Below, piece after piece: positions 1-11,311 of a stretch of 64,000 bases of DNA; the stretch's first letter is position 1, and every line of letters begins with the position of its first letter. Source of the stretch: Amborella trichopoda. Its lineage: Eukaryota > Streptophyta > Magnoliopsida > Amborellales > Amborellaceae. Made by a program: the position numbers and the translations under genes. The notes under the pieces are model-generated. The model had not been told where the DNA came from. It was given only the letters and a program-made list of their open reading frames with translations, and did not search any database. The stretch lies in assembly GCF_000471905.2 (NCBI RefSeq), contig NW_006498102.1, positions 1,045,688 through 1,109,687 of the forward strand, written 5' to 3'.

Positions 1-1899
1 TTCATGATGAATTCTATCTAGTAAAAATATATTTTCTCTCTTCCCTCATGGAGTTCCCTTTCAAACCAATTTTGTTTGAAAGTAGACACATAATAATAAC
101 ACATATATTTCTACAAGCCTCATATTGCTATGTTAAGTAGACTTGATAAATATAGTTATTCATGTCTCAATAAAAAACATAACAAATTGCAAAAAATTCA
201 GGATGATCTCTCTTTAATCCAAATTTTTTATTTCTCTTTTCCCATAGATATTTCTCTTTCAAATAAATTTTGTTAGAAACTAGACCCATAATAGAAGTCT
301 AAAAACTTAGTGTGAGCCATAAAATATTATGTTAAGAATAGAAATAAAATCATGACTTCCAAGTCATAGAAATAGTTTTCGTTGCACAAAACAGCACTTG
401 CGCACTTTTCAATAAATTGATCGTATCTTTTGAACCATAAGGAATTTCTTGATGAAACGTTTTTTTCTTGAAAATAAACTCAATTTTGTAAGTCATAACA
501 AAATTTTAATGAGAAATAAAATCATATGATTGGTGGGAAAAATCACGAAACGCAATGGACAGTTCTTGGATTTTGCAGGGTTAGAACTGACACCCTTCAT
601 TGATGATTCCATAACTCTCAATGCCCCTAGGATCTCCCTTTGAAATTTTGCAAGTAGATCCTAATCTCAAATACACACAATATCACATAAGTATGTAATA
701 GAAAAATACATTATTATCTTTTTCATATCATTGATCTCCAATAACCCAGAATACCCATTATGTAGAGTGCCTTTTTGGTGTTTAAATATTCCAATAATTC
801 TTTAATCGGGGTGTATCACTTGACCACAAAGGTCATTAGCTTTCTTATATCTCATTTCCAAGTTTGATCTATACTCAATAAAGAGTAAAGACAACTAATG
901 ACATCAAATATCAATTGCTCTGATCCTAATGAAAGAAAGACTAATGCGATCTTACCGGAGAATATTTTTTTTTATTTTTCTTCTTTTCACTTTTCTTGTT
1001 TTTTTCTTTTGGCAAAGATCACCTACAAGTAGTCTTATCACAATAATTATTACTTCAAATAAAATAAAACTAACAAATCAACTTTGATGCCATTAAACCA
1101 ATTTTCTTTAAACAAAGAAAATATCTACAATTTTTATGCTTGGGAATATAAAAATAATATAATTAAATATAATAAGAAATAAAAAGAGAATGCAGGAGAT
1201 TACCTCAACCGGGCTTATTACACCCCACACCGAGTCACCACCATTCGATGGTAGGGGATCAATGATCAACCTTCAATCTCAACTGAGAAAGCAAGTTTAG
1301 GCCAAACCACACCAATAGAACATGATCCTTTTGATCACAAACTCAAACCTAGGTGAATTCCCTTAACAACCTAGATTGAGAGATATGATAAAGAAGAACT
1401 CTATAACCTAAACCCTTAGGTTCTTTCACAATATGGAAGAAGGAGATCAAAGATGAGAGAGTGGGGCGTGCCTCGTTTGTGGGATATGAGAGAGAAATAT
1501 GAAACAAGAAATAATGTGTAGAGATTTTTGGGTAGTGACAATCTATTTTTATAGGCTTTGAACATGATTAGAGTTTCTTATAGTTTTCCTTGGCTTGCCT
1601 CTTCTTGTGAGATTGAATATGAACCATTGATCTTGGGTGACTTGTGGGGTGAGAGATTTGAGCCATCCATTTCATAGATGAACTATCAACATTATGGAAG
1701 GTAGATGCATGAACTATTTTCCCCCTTTTCTTAAACCATTTTCCCATCAATAGAAATTAAATAAATTGAATCAAATCAAAATATTGTGCATACCATAAAA
1801 TAACATAAATATACTCAATCTTTCTACAAAATCATTCATAGATATACCAAGTAATATTTAATCAATATCTTCCAACCATATGGCTACATGTCATATCAC
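1..1899. other. AT-rich stretch without a recognisable gene
   Basis: I see no conserved protein, RNA gene or clear transposon end here. The only open frame over 60 codons (1568-1750, minus) has no recognisable motif. The stretch is probably old, decayed repeat DNA continuing into the repeat that starts near 1900. Confidence 0.5.
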
Positions 1900-2860
1900 C
1901 AAAAAAAAGGAAAGAGAATAAGGGTGGGGTGTGCCACCCAAGGGAGGCACTCATGGGCCCCACATTCTAGAAATATGGTGAGCCCATGTGCACAATGGAC
2001 CTTCATGGTATTTTTATATTTTTAAAATTAATAAAAAAAATTTAGAATATTATTTGAATATTTAAACCATTGTAAAATCAATATCTTTAACTTTATAAAT
2101 CCAAAAATTATAAATAAAATATCCAGTGGTTCATAAAAATTCAAATAATAATTCTAAAATAATTTCTATCATAAAAAAATACAATTAAATTAATTTGATG
2201 GGAAAATGATCCATATGGTTTAGGAATTGAATAAACAATCATGGGGCACTTCACCTTCAATTGTGGACTACAGACCACACTTTCTTTATCAGATCGACCT
2301 AGAGTTTCCCATGACCCACAATCCAAACAAGGGCTCATTAGCGAGTCACCAAAGTCTGGCTGATGAGCGAAAGAAATACAATCCCAGTCTGTAGATTACA
2401 AGTCTTCCCCTAGAGACGAGTCAAAGTCACCTAAACCTGATGCGACCATAGCTCTATAGTGCATAGGGGTATCTCTCGCACATGCATACACTTCACCTTG
2501 AAGGTGACTTAGTTGCTTTATCAAACGATCTATCAATATGCATACCGTGTGATAGTACAAGGATGAGGTTTTAGCTCTCATCTCTATAAGTCACCATCAC
2601 ACACACGGGCCACACAGTCCCTCGGCCCACTCATCTGGGCATATGCTCATACCTCATCAAGGGATAACCCATTATAACCCTTCTCGGTTTGTTCTCTATA
2701 CTCAGGTTACATGAGTTTTTCCTAACTGACTGGCTTAGATCGTCAAGCACAGTCCGATATCTGCGAACATCGTTTGCATAGTATGGTCTACGAGGGACCA
2801 TACTCCCACTGAGTTCATGTTCCACTATATTATTTCATTTGACAAGAAGGCCACAAAAAC
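1900..2860. repeat. Old dispersed repeat, copy 1 (possible LTR of an outer element)
   Basis: Several blocks recur in the same order and orientation at 12770-13450: a block around tgggccccac, then ggtgggccc or its variant, then ttgatggga, then cccatgacccacaa, then tagattaca followed by a cttcccct-like block. The two copies flank copia-1. The minus strand near 2800-2812 reads ctcagtgggagta, which resembles a copia polypurine tract. That would make this the 3' LTR of an older minus-strand element into which copia-1 inserted. The LTR assignment is inference; the shared blocks are visible but strongly diverged. Confidence 0.4.
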
Positions 2861-3949
2861 CCAATAAAAACATTGCCGCTCTGTGATCTAGTCAAGTATT
2901 TATAATGAATTAATACTGATAGCAAAATTATTGGAGAAAGGATCAACACCAAACCCCAGATCTGAGAGGGATCTGCCATGAGGTTGGTGATCACAAAGCC
3001 CATATTTTAACTAGAAACCATTTAGAGAGAGAAGAGAAGTTTTCTTTCTATAGGAGGCTCTGTATTTTCCTTTTTGATGTCTTTTCACTTTCTGACTTCC
3101 CATACTTATAAGAAGAAGATAGGCCCAACGTTCATTTTCTCAACTAGTCTCTGAGAAACAAACTCCCTGATTTCAAAGATGTTTATCCACATGAACGTTA
3201 GAAGTCCTTGGGGAAAAAAAAATTTATTTGTATATAATACATTTAACTAAATCCAGTGCTTTAAAAAACGGATCGGTGACCTGGATCGGGCATCTCAAAA
3301 ACCCATCCGGATCAGCGATCCGGATCGGGAATAGGCTGAATCAGTCGGATTAAGCTTTAAAAAAATTCCAAAAAAAGTATTAAAATTTGTTATAAATATT
3401 ATATTTTAGGAATCCAACAAGAAATGAGGGTACTACATTATTAGCTTTCATTTTTTCATCAATTTGTGAATATTGAGATGTTCTTTCCCTGTATAAACTT
3501 ATGTTAACCATTAAATTTGCATCACATAAAAGGAAAATCATAGAATTATCATGGATAAATTATATAATTATACATGGACTATTATAAAGTGTAGACCAAA
3601 TCAATGAAAGAATGGCCATTAAAATCTCGTTTTGGCGAAAAACACTAATCCGCCAAAAAAACCCAAATTATTATAATCTAACTAACTATAATCCAAAATT
3701 ATTACAACCTAACTAATTGTAATATTATATACTAAAATTATAATGATTAGTTTACATTTTAGAATTATTTTATTAGACAAATAATAACAAATTAAAAATA
3801 TTTTATAATATGATCTAATTTAAAATGTATTATTGACAACTGTAAGAAAAATAGTACATTACATGATCTATAATGTAAAAATTAATAAATAAAATAAAAG
3901 ATTTGGTTATCAATGTAAAAATTAATAAAATGCGTACATTACATGATTT

Positions 3950-4112
3950 TATTTTTTATTTTTTTATGCCTTTTATATTATTTACAAAAATAATTATACC
4001 ACTATATACAACAAAAATAAATTGCTATACAAAAATTAAATTTTTTATTTTTCATTTTTTTGTGCCTTTTATATTATTTACAAAAATATTTATACCACCA
4101 TATACAACAAAA
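3950..4112 (+). repeat. Tandem duplication inside the MULE-like element
   Basis: Two adjacent copies, about 85 bp apart, share tgccttttatattattta, caaaaata, ataccac and atatacaacaaaaa. They produce the repetitive short open frame at 3903-4142, which has no protein-like character. Confidence 0.75.
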
Positions 4113-4283
4113 ACTACTATACAACAAAAATGTAACTCCTAAGGGGATTTGACCTTGGGACATCAAAGGAAATAGTAGAGGTCATAACCATCACGCCGCC
4201 TCGCCGCATGTGATTATAAGTTTCTGATTGATAGAATATATTTACGTTACGTTTTCATTTAATGATGTTTGAGAATTATCCCA

Positions 4284-4303
4284 NNNNNNNNNNNNNNNNN
4301 NNN
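4284..4303. other. Assembly gap of 20 N
   Basis: Twenty consecutive N lie within the MULE-like insertion. Its true internal length is therefore uncertain. Confidence 0.99.
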
Positions 4304-4770
4304 TAAGGCATGAGGGCGAAAACATTGGGGCAACCTCACACGTGATATGTGGCATGTGATTTTGTCGCACATGTCCGCGTGTCCGTGTCGGAGTGGTGAC
4401 GTCTGTACGTGTCTATGTAGAATCGGAGTGGTGACATCAAAACCACCGGTTGATGATGTCATTGGGCAGTTTACTGTTTAAAACCACCCGATTCTCTCTA
4501 GACACGGGCAGTTCCCGTTTTATGTGTGGAACCGGCTCGTTCTTTAGTGATTCCCAAGTCAAACCAGGTGAGTCCGGCTCGATTCGGGGTTTTTTTAAAC
4601 CCTAACTAAATCTTTTACAAATGGATAAGTATAAATATACATGGGATTCCTCCATAAGAATAGATGAAGTCCATAGAAATAAGTGAGGCAACGTGAGGCC
4701 CCATGACCACACGTGCTAACATCTCTTACTTGGCCATGACGGCTGAGCGCAATAATAAGTGATAGGCACA

Positions 4771-4784
4771 TTCCCACTTTTGAG
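4771..4784 (-). promoter_or_regulatory. Polypurine tract of copia-1
   Basis: The minus strand reads tcaaaagtgggaa directly before the TGTGCC start of the 3' LTR. An agtggga core at this place is the usual plus-strand DNA priming site of plant copia elements. It fixes one LTR edge at 4770. Confidence 0.65.
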
Positions 4785-5419
4785 TATGAACTCTAAGACA
4801 ATATTGTCATGAGGTTTTTCTTAGGCTTTTGTAGATATGCCTCTCATAACAAATGTTGTTGACAAGTTATAGAAATCATATATTGAGTTTTCTATCTTGC
4901 ATATTATAAGATATGAGTTTCTTATTTTGTGGGATATAGTTGTAGTGAGATTTGTTTTCTAAAAGACAAAAATTGTAACTCTATAAATCTATGGTAAACT
5001 AGAGTAATCCCTATGAACGAAATACTAATTTACCCTCAATGAATGTAGGCACCATTGCCGAACCACTTTTAAGTCTTGTAGATTATATTTTTATCTCTCT
5101 TTTGTCTCTATTTATTTTATTGTGAATTCTATAAATGTCTATAATTTCCATCATGAGGATTTTTATGCTAATATTAATTTGTCCCTCATGGAAATCAACT
5201 GACTTAAATATTTTTAAGTCCCATTTGAAAGTAGTTCAATGCCTATTTCACTTGTCAATCAGTCAATGATCATATTTGATGAGGGTAAGTAAGTAACAAT
5301 TACTTTATTTTTCTTAACTATATTCTGAATGTAGTGATATTGTACATTTATGTGTCTTCCTTTGGAGCTATTTGCTCTACTTTGTATTAATTTAATTGCA
5401 GCTTATTATTACAAAATAT

Positions 5420-5662
5420 TTAAATCGGTCCGTCGATGATTTGCAACTTCAAGCCATCTATGTAGCGCTTTAACCAGGCGGAGTAAGTACATGCAATGTA
5501 CTCTGCTTCCTGTGTATACCTAACGACACACCCGTGTTTCTTACAAGACCAAGAAACAACTGCTCCTTTAAAGAATAAAACATGCCTTAAAGTGGACTTA
5601 CTATTGTCTTTATCCCCAATAAAATCCGCATTTGAAAATCCTAGAACTTCAAGCTTATCCAT
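5420..5662 (-). pseudogene. RNase H domain remnant of copia-1
   Basis: An 80-codon frame contains the copia RNase H signatures GFSNADFIGD near residues 8-17 and QEAEYIAC near 51-58. These correspond to the usual SDAD(W/F)AGD and T.EAEYIA motifs around the first acidic residues. The K-rich TLRHVLFF...VVSWSCKK segment matches the T(S/R)GY.F...VSW.SKKQ block. The end of the domain, up to the polypurine tract, is no longer in frame. In a live element this domain degrades the RNA template during reverse transcription. Confidence 0.8.
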
Positions 5663-5790
5663 GAGAAAACATAACCTTACAATGCCTTATTTCCTTAACA
5701 TACCGTAGAATTCTTTTGCCTTCTTTCCAATGGGCTATACCTGGATAACTTTGATATCTACTTATAAGACTTACAATATAGCTCAAATTT

Positions 5791-6156
5791 GTTCTTCTAC
5801 ATCGTACTGCATATACTAAGCTACCAATAGCTTGTGCTTATGGAACAATAGGCTTTTCTTGTCCTTCTACTGGACAATCATTCATAGAGAATTTTACTCC
5901 CTTTTCAACAGAAGTAGATAATGATTTATAATTTTTCATTTTAAATCTTTTAATAACACAATAAATATATCTCGTTCTTGTACATCATACTGCATATACT
6001 AAGCTACCAATAGCTTGTGCATATGGAACATTACGATTTTCTTGTCCTTCTATGGGAGAATCATTCCTAGACAACGTTACTCCCTTTTCAACAGGAGTAG
6101 ACAATGATTCATAATTTGTCATTTTAAATCTTTTAATAACACAGTAAATATATCTC
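5791..6156 (-). repeat. 183-bp tandem duplication in the RT/RNase H junction
   Basis: The text from gttcttctacatcgtactgc (5791) recurs from gttcttgtacatcatactgc (5974) for about 183 bp. The duplicated piece encodes the RT C-terminal region (LSQERYIYCVIKRFKM-like) and connection. The copies differ at many positions, so the duplication is old. It places a second, out-of-frame copy of this segment in the pol remnant. Confidence 0.85.
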
Positions 6157-6890
6157 TCTTGGCTCAAACGTAACATTCTAGATTTTCTATCTCTACTTAT
6201 TTTTATACTTAGGACATACGATGCTTCTTCCATATCTTTCATCTCAAACCGAGAAGAAAGCCATGACTTAGTATGATAAATCATTTCTAAGTTATTTACA
6301 GCTAATATGATATAATATACATATAATGAAATTATTGTGAATCTACTCGCACTCTTCAAGACATATACATCAGGGTCCCGTCTATTTACTTCATATTTCA
6401 TTTGAACGATAGCATTATGAAATATTAAATATCATTGTTTTGAATATTATTTTAAACTAAATAAAGACTTCTTTAACTTCTATATTTTATTTTCTTGACC
6501 CTCTTTTATGAAGCTCTCAGGTTGCTTCATGTAGATGATTTCCTTTAGTTCACCATTCAAGAATGTCATATTTACATCAATTTGGTAAAGTTCTAAGTCA
6601 TAATATGCAACGATTACCAAAATTATTCTAATGGATATAAATATTGCAATGGCGGAATAAACATCAACATAGTCGACTCCCTTTGCTACTAACCTAGCTT
6701 TAAATGTATCAATTGATCCATTAGATTTTAGCTTATTTTTAAGTACCCATTTGAAACCTATAAGTTTTCTATTTAATGATAAATCACATAAATCCCAAAT
6801 TTTATTTTTCTCAATAGAAGCTAATTATTCTCTCATGGCATTAAACCAGTCTTGAGATTCTTGTGACTTCATCGCATCATTGAAGTCAAA
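5985..6890 (-). pseudogene. Reverse transcriptase remnant of copia-1
   Basis: Read on the minus strand, 6890 to 6700 gives a copia RT start: a W-N-A-M-R-E-like stretch, then IEKNKIWDL, then FKWVLKNKLK and FKARLVAKG. The region near 6650-6560 encodes LYQIDVNMTFLNGEL, equivalent to the Q.DV..AFL.G.L motif A. The longest open part (6401-5985, 138 codons) covers the C-terminal half with FEMKDMEEASYVLSIKI and LSQERYI. The YVDD active-site region is not in a clean frame; near 6320-6290 the equivalent text is degraded. The RT would have copied the element RNA in the virus-like particle. Confidence 0.8.
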
Positions 6891-6983
6891 GGGATCATCG
6901 ATTTCATCTAGGTCAATAAGGTGGTCTATCTCATGTAGACATAGAAATCATCGAGGTATAATAGAGGAGCTCTACACTCTTTT

Positions 6984-7229
6984 TGACCATTTAATATAGG
7001 ATGTATGGTACTGTAATATCATCATGTTGATCAGGGTTATCCATGTCCGTTGCAGGTGGTGGTTCTAAGTCACCTAAGATATTAAGTGGATTATCATTAT
7101 CCACCTTGACCATTTATCATAGGGTGTGTGGGTGCTTCAACATCATCATGTTGATCAGTCGATTGCAAGTGATGGTTCTAAGTCACGTAAGATATTAAGT
7201 GGATTATCATTATTCATCACAGGTGGGTT
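6984..7229 (-). repeat. 123-bp tandem duplication between integrase and RT
   Basis: Two adjacent copies start at tgaccattta (6984) and tgaccattta (7107) and share catcatgttgatcag, gatggttctaagtcac or its variant, and gatattaagtggattatca. They lie in the variable linker between the integrase and RT domains, where copia polyproteins tolerate length change. Confidence 0.85.
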
Positions 7230-7575
7230 TTTTTCAAAATAAAATCTTCTAGGAATTCAACATCGCTGCTTTCAACGAGTTCCTTATCTTTATGATAAAA
7301 TCTATAACCATTTGAACCTTCAGGATATCCTATAAAATTACAAACTAGAGTTTTGTTTTCTAACTTATTTCTTTGCTAATATAGAATTAGAACATGTGTT
7401 GTTGGCCCCACTTCTTGAAGTTGCTTAGATCAGGTCTTCTACCTGTCTGCAATTCATAAAGGGTAGAGTCTATTGCCTTAATTGAAACTCTATTAAGTAT
7501 ATATGGATGTACTTATTGCTTCTCTTCAAAAGGTCTTAGGTAGATTAGCATAAGCCATCATGGATCTAGTCATTT

Positions 7576-8187
7576 CTAATAGGTTATATTATGCCTTTCA
7601 ACTATGTTATTTTGTTGTGATGCATACAACATAGTGGTATGTCTTTTAATACCATTTTCTTGGCAATAGGCATTAAAAACTTCATATATATATTCATCTC
7701 CCCTATCAGTTCTAAGAACTTTGATGTTCCTACCCAATTGAGTTTCTATTTCTTTTTTATAAATTTTAAATATTTCTAAAGCTTCAGATTTATGGTGGAT
7801 TAGATCGACATATCTACTAAAAAAATCATCAATAAAAGTGATGAAGTATGACATCCATATATGAGTATTGACATTGATGGTTCCAAAAATGTATGAGTGG
7901 ATCACATCCAATAACTCATTAGCTCTCTCCCTTTTATTGAATAGTTTCTTAGTCATTTTTCTTGACAAGCAGTGCTGACAGGTTGCAAATTCCACATTAT
8001 TTAGATTTGGAATAATATATTTCTTTATTAACCTATTTATTTTGTCTTTTCCTATGTGGCAAAGCCTAAGATGCCAAGTGTATGCATCAACAACCATTAC
8101 ACAATCAACATAACCAGAATAAGTAGAAGTTTTATTATCAACTTTATCATTTACATGAAGAAAGAGCAAATTATGATTATCAACCAC
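7576..8187 (-). pseudogene. Integrase remnant of copia-1, first catalytic Asp replaced
   Basis: A 203-codon frame covers the GAG-pre-integrase zinc finger and the integrase core. The HHCC ligands are visible as H39, H44, C70 and C73 (WHLRLCH...CQHC). In the core, the segment normally reading a D-containing VHSD(V/I) motif reads VIHSY (95-99), so the first catalytic aspartate is Tyr99. The second site LRTDRGDEY has D161, and E197 lies in QQNNIVERHN, giving the expected D-35-E spacing. Integrase inserts element cDNA into host DNA; the Y99 replacement should abolish this. The frame ends just after the core; the C-terminal region (7575-7230) is broken. Confidence 0.85.
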
Positions 8188-8299
8188 GTCTCCCTAAGCA
8201 TCAATTTTTTCACACGCTTTCCGATTGATACTTTTAATGATCGGAAGCGGATTTCAAAGCCCTTTTTAATGATAAATTGGATAAATACAATATTTCATC

Positions 8300-8660
8300 T
8301 CATACTAAGGACAAAATATACTTCAAGATTGATTGCCCCTACATCCAACTACATGATCCTACACCTAATACATTAAAATAAGTGTTGTTCTCCATATAGA
8401 TGCATTTCTCCCCAGCTTTTATTTCTTTGAAATCCTCGAAAAGGCCTTTTGAGCTTGCAATATACTGATTAGCGCCTAAATTTACCCATCATCTTTTGAT
8501 GTCATGGTTTGCAAGCAGGCACCCAGAGACCACACAAACAATTTCATGCCTCTTTTCCTATTTTCTATGTCTTGGATTTTGGGAGTTCCTATTATGTGGA
8601 AAACGATTTTTGAAGCGACCTGGCTGACTACATAAGAAGCATTTTAGTGATCATTGTTTA
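8300..8660 (-). pseudogene. Degraded gag zinc knuckle and protease region of copia-1
   Basis: Near 8640 the minus strand encodes CFLCSQPGRFKNRF, a knuckle of the C-x2-C-x4-H-x4-C type. His is replaced by Arg and the last Cys is lost. Near 8500 it encodes WVNLGANQYIAS, the counterpart of the WI.DSGAS.H(I/M) aspartic protease site. The catalytic Asp reads Asn. Stops interrupt the region. The protease would release gag and pol proteins. Confidence 0.65.
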
Positions 8661-8759
8661 GTCTCTTGGTTGTATAGCTTGGTTCCTTTATTTTTTAACC
8701 TATTGTTCCTCCTGGTAAACTTTCATTGAAATTTTTGGTTGTTACACTTGAGGTGGCTA

Positions 8760-10204
8760 GATTTGGGAGGTCCTTGAGCAAGTATGAACTCTTTTTTTAT
8801 CTTTGTTCATGTGTTCTTGTTCTAAGGCTAGTTGTATAGGTAGGTCCTTTAAAGAAAGAGATTTGACAATCAACCTCTATGAAGGTAGAAGACTATTTAA
8901 GATTGTGGAAACTTTCAAGCATTCGAGAACTTCATTCCCAGTAATGGATAAGTCCTTAACTGTAACTAGCATTTTGTTTGTGTTCCACTCAGTGTTCACA
9001 AAATCGGCCAATCTAAACGGTAACCGTCCAACTAGATCAGAACTGGCCAGTGGCCGGTTCCGGTTTTGGGTGGTTTTGGTGATTAACCAATATTTTAAAC
9101 TTTACATACAATACTACTTCAAATTTATATTAGGTATATTAGAATGTTTTATTGGTTAGCTTTGATGGTTAAGTTGCATATGAATCATGGTTTGAATCCC
9201 AACATTTTTCTTTTAAGAATTCGAATTCATTTCGTCTTTGATTCAAACTTTAAATAATTAGAATTTGTTTCGTCGTTGATTCAAAAAATTTACAGCCCAC
9301 GGGAATCGAACTTGAAACAAGTCTTTTATTATTAGACCCACTAACCAATACATTATTTACTATTTTATTTGACAAAAAAATGGGCGATATTATATATAAC
9401 TTAAGTTTTTCTTCATTTTCTTTTATAAAAAAGAGTTGGTCAAGTTGATTTTTTTAACAGTATTTTAATATTCTTTATATTATGGTAAAGAATAAAAAAA
9501 AAATTGGCTAATGATACTTTTATATTTTCCCATCGTTTTCAATTTTTTTTTAAAATGCCCCTAGACACAAAGCGATTCGTTAAATTTCATTTTTTTTCAT
9601 TAAGTTTAAACTTCATTTGAGTGTGTTTTGTTTTAATCATATTCTTTATATGCTTTTTATATTTTAATAGATTTATTTTTTATATCTTTTTTATTTTTTA
9701 ACACTTTTTTTATCGTACGGGACTTGCTCGGTTAGAGCAGTTGAATCGACCGTTTTACCGGTTAGGCCGGTTAAATCGCTTATGGGCCTATGTCCAGTTA
9801 ACCGTTCCTGTTAGATTTTGGGAACATTGGTTCCACTGCATTATCACCATCTTTCATTTTAAATGAGTTATATTGCTCTAATAGCAATTGCAGGTGAGTT
9901 TCAAATGATGTGTCATATTTTGCTCTTATTGCATCTAGCATTTTCTTAGATGTTTCATAATGTTCAAATACCTTAATAAGGTCATTTTGCATAAATGTTA
10001 ATATTGATATTTTAGCTATGAGGTCATCTTCTAAAAACTTTTGTAACTTTTTCTTTTCTTCATCAGTTGGTTTATCACCAACTACTGGTGGGACTTCCTT
10101 TAATACATATAGAATTCTTTCTTAGAGATGAGATATTCCATTTTCCTCTTCTAAATGCCAAAGTTAGTCCCATTTAGTTTTTCTATTCTTGAAAGTTCAG
10201 CCAT
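8760..10204 (-). pseudogene. gag of copia-1, interrupted by a hAT-like element
   Basis: The likely start is the ATG at 10204-10202, giving MAELSRIEKLNGTNF, the usual N-terminus of copia gag. The frame then has a stop. A clear gag segment follows at 9992-9838 (FEHYETSKKMLDAI and QLLLEQYNSFKM). It breaks at the 8-bp target duplication and resumes at 8989-8760 with words such as VKDLSITG and LNSLLPS. Joining across the hAT-like element gives continuous gag similarity apart from a small indel. That independently supports the insertion boundaries. Gag would form the virus-like particle. Confidence 0.75.
8990..9829. mobile_element. Non-autonomous hAT-like element in copia-1 gag
   Basis: The element is flanked by the direct repeat gttccact (8982-8989 and 9830-9837), an 8-bp target duplication typical of hAT transposons. 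Its ends form an imperfect TIR: cagtgttcacaaaatc on the left, and caatgttcccaaaatc when the right end is reverse-complemented. Subterminal regions are rich in ccggtt/aaccgg words. No transposase frame is present. A related copy in opposite orientation lies at 36866-37396. Confidence 0.8.
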
Positions 10205-10580
10205 GACGATTTTATAGTCATTTACTAAGTTATGTGCGAGAGCCAAAATAGTTTCTAAGTTCTAGGAAAAATAAGATTTAAAAAAACTAACTAAATGGTA
10301 CAAAAAATATTCAATATGTAGTCAATATCTATCACAAGTTACAATTACTTAATAACGAGTTCTAATTTACGATGACAAAGAAAAACTTTGGGCTAACTAT
10401 CAATGCCAACTAATAATATCAAATTCTTCTAACAGACATTAAAATTTTAAGCAACCGAAGCTCGCAAAAAAGACTAGTATTTATGTTAAAGGAGTGCTAA
10501 ACTATAATTTGCTCATTGGTTCCATGAAGCACAGTTTGACTTAACAGAGTCTAGTACCTATGGAGAGTTTCACTCATGAA

Positions 10581-10772
10581 ACGACGTTAAATTGTTCCAC
10601 GTCAAATAGAGTTCAACACAAAAAGAAAATGTATCACATAAAGAACGATGTTAAATTGTTCCACGTCATATAGAGTTCAACACAAAAAGAAAATGTATCA
10701 TATAAGGAACGACGTTAAATTGTTCCACGTCATATAGAGTTCAACACAAAAAGAAAATGTATCATATAAAGA
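10581..10772 (-). repeat. Three tandem 64-bp repeats in the copia-1 leader
   Basis: Units start at 10581, 10645 and 10709. They share acg(a/t)(c/t)gttaaattgttcc, acgtca(a/t)atagag and ttcaacacaaaaag. They lie between the primer site and gag, so they would be in the untranslated leader of the element RNA. The near identity of the last two units indicates a recent amplification relative to the rest of the element. Confidence 0.9.
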
Positions 10773-10888
10773 ACGAGACTTGTAACATTTATGTAGAACC
10801 AAGCCATCAAGCTGCCACTTAGTTTTAAATATCAACAGAGATGGAGGAAAAAAATACGAGCAAAATTATAGTTTTGGCTAGTTTTGTT

Positions 10889-10897
10889 ATGATACCA
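10889..10897 (-). promoter_or_regulatory. Primer binding site of copia-1
   Basis: The minus strand reads TGGTATCAT one base after the LTR end. TGGTATCA is the common plant copia primer site, complementary to the 3' end of initiator tRNA-Met. It confirms that the right LTR is the 5' LTR. Confidence 0.8.
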
Positions 10898-10898
10898 G

Positions 10899-11311
10899 TG
10901 ATATTAAAAATTAATGGAGCGAGATCTGAAAGGATGTATCATGAGGCTAATAATCGCCCGGATTTTAATTAGAAACCATTTAGATAGAGGAGAGAAGCTT
11001 TATGTTTACAGGAGGCTATGTATTTTCCTTTTTGTTGTGTTTTTCTCTGTTTTTTTCCCATACTTATAAGGAAGAAGATGCTGTTCAAAGTTCATTTTTT
11101 TAACAGGTCTTTGAGAAACAAATTCCCTGATTTCATGGATGCTTATCCACACGAATGCTAGAAATCTTCGAGAAAATAAATTATTTATTTGTATATAGTA
11201 TATTTAACAAAATCCTTTACAATGGATAAAGATAAATATACATGAGATTCCTCCCATAAAAATAGATGAGATCCATAAAAATAGGTGAGACAATGTGAGT
11301 TACGCGCCAAC
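10899..11311 (-). mobile_element. Right (5') LTR of copia-1, outer end missing
   Basis: It matches the left LTR from tgatatt (10899) to about 11311 (gacaatgtgag). The outermost 75 bp, including the TGTGCC start found in the left copy, are absent and replaced by unrelated text. Either a deletion or another insertion removed them. Confidence 0.75.

Larger units (their letters stand above)
3254..4602. mobile_element. MULE-like non-autonomous DNA transposon inside the copia-1 LTR
   Basis: The insertion is flanked by identical 10-bp copies of taactaaatc (3244-3253 and 4603-4612). The uninterrupted sister LTR near 11207-11217 shows the empty site as a diverged form. A target duplication of 9-10 bp is typical of Mutator-like elements. 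The ends share a loose inverted similarity (tttaaaaaac followed by a block of cgga/cgaa and ccgg words), but there is no long perfect TIR. The interior is AT-rich, contains a tandem duplication and a 20-N gap, and shows no transposase. A hAT relative is an alternative. Confidence 0.65.
2917..4770 (-). mobile_element. Left (3') LTR of copia-1, split by an insertion
   Basis: The segments 2917-3253 and 4613-4770 together match 10899-11311, the right LTR. Shared blocks include gaaaccattta, gaggct(c/a)tgtattttcc, cttataa and ggagattcct-like text. Without the insertion the LTR is about 495 bp. It begins tgatagc on the plus strand and ends ggcaca, so it reads TGTGCC...TATCA on its own strand, next to a polypurine tract. 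A TATA-like tatatttata lies on the minus strand near 4630-4640. Confidence 0.75.
2917..11311 (-). mobile_element. Ty1/copia retrotransposon copia-1, decayed, with nested insertions
   Basis: A minus-strand copia element with the expected order from right to left: partial LTR, primer site, leader with a triplicated 64-bp repeat, gag, zinc knuckle and protease, integrase, RT, RNase H, polypurine tract and LTR. The integrase-before-RT order defines the copia superfamily. All domains carry stops or frameshifts and several catalytic residues are replaced, so it is dead. Two DNA transposons are nested within it, at 3254-4602 and 8990-9829. The outer end of the right LTR is missing, so the right boundary is only the last position of LTR similarity. 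Confidence 0.85.

Noticed and set aside
4259..4462. Open frame spanning the N gap
   Set aside because: It reads through 20 unknown bases and lies in a non-coding transposon interior.
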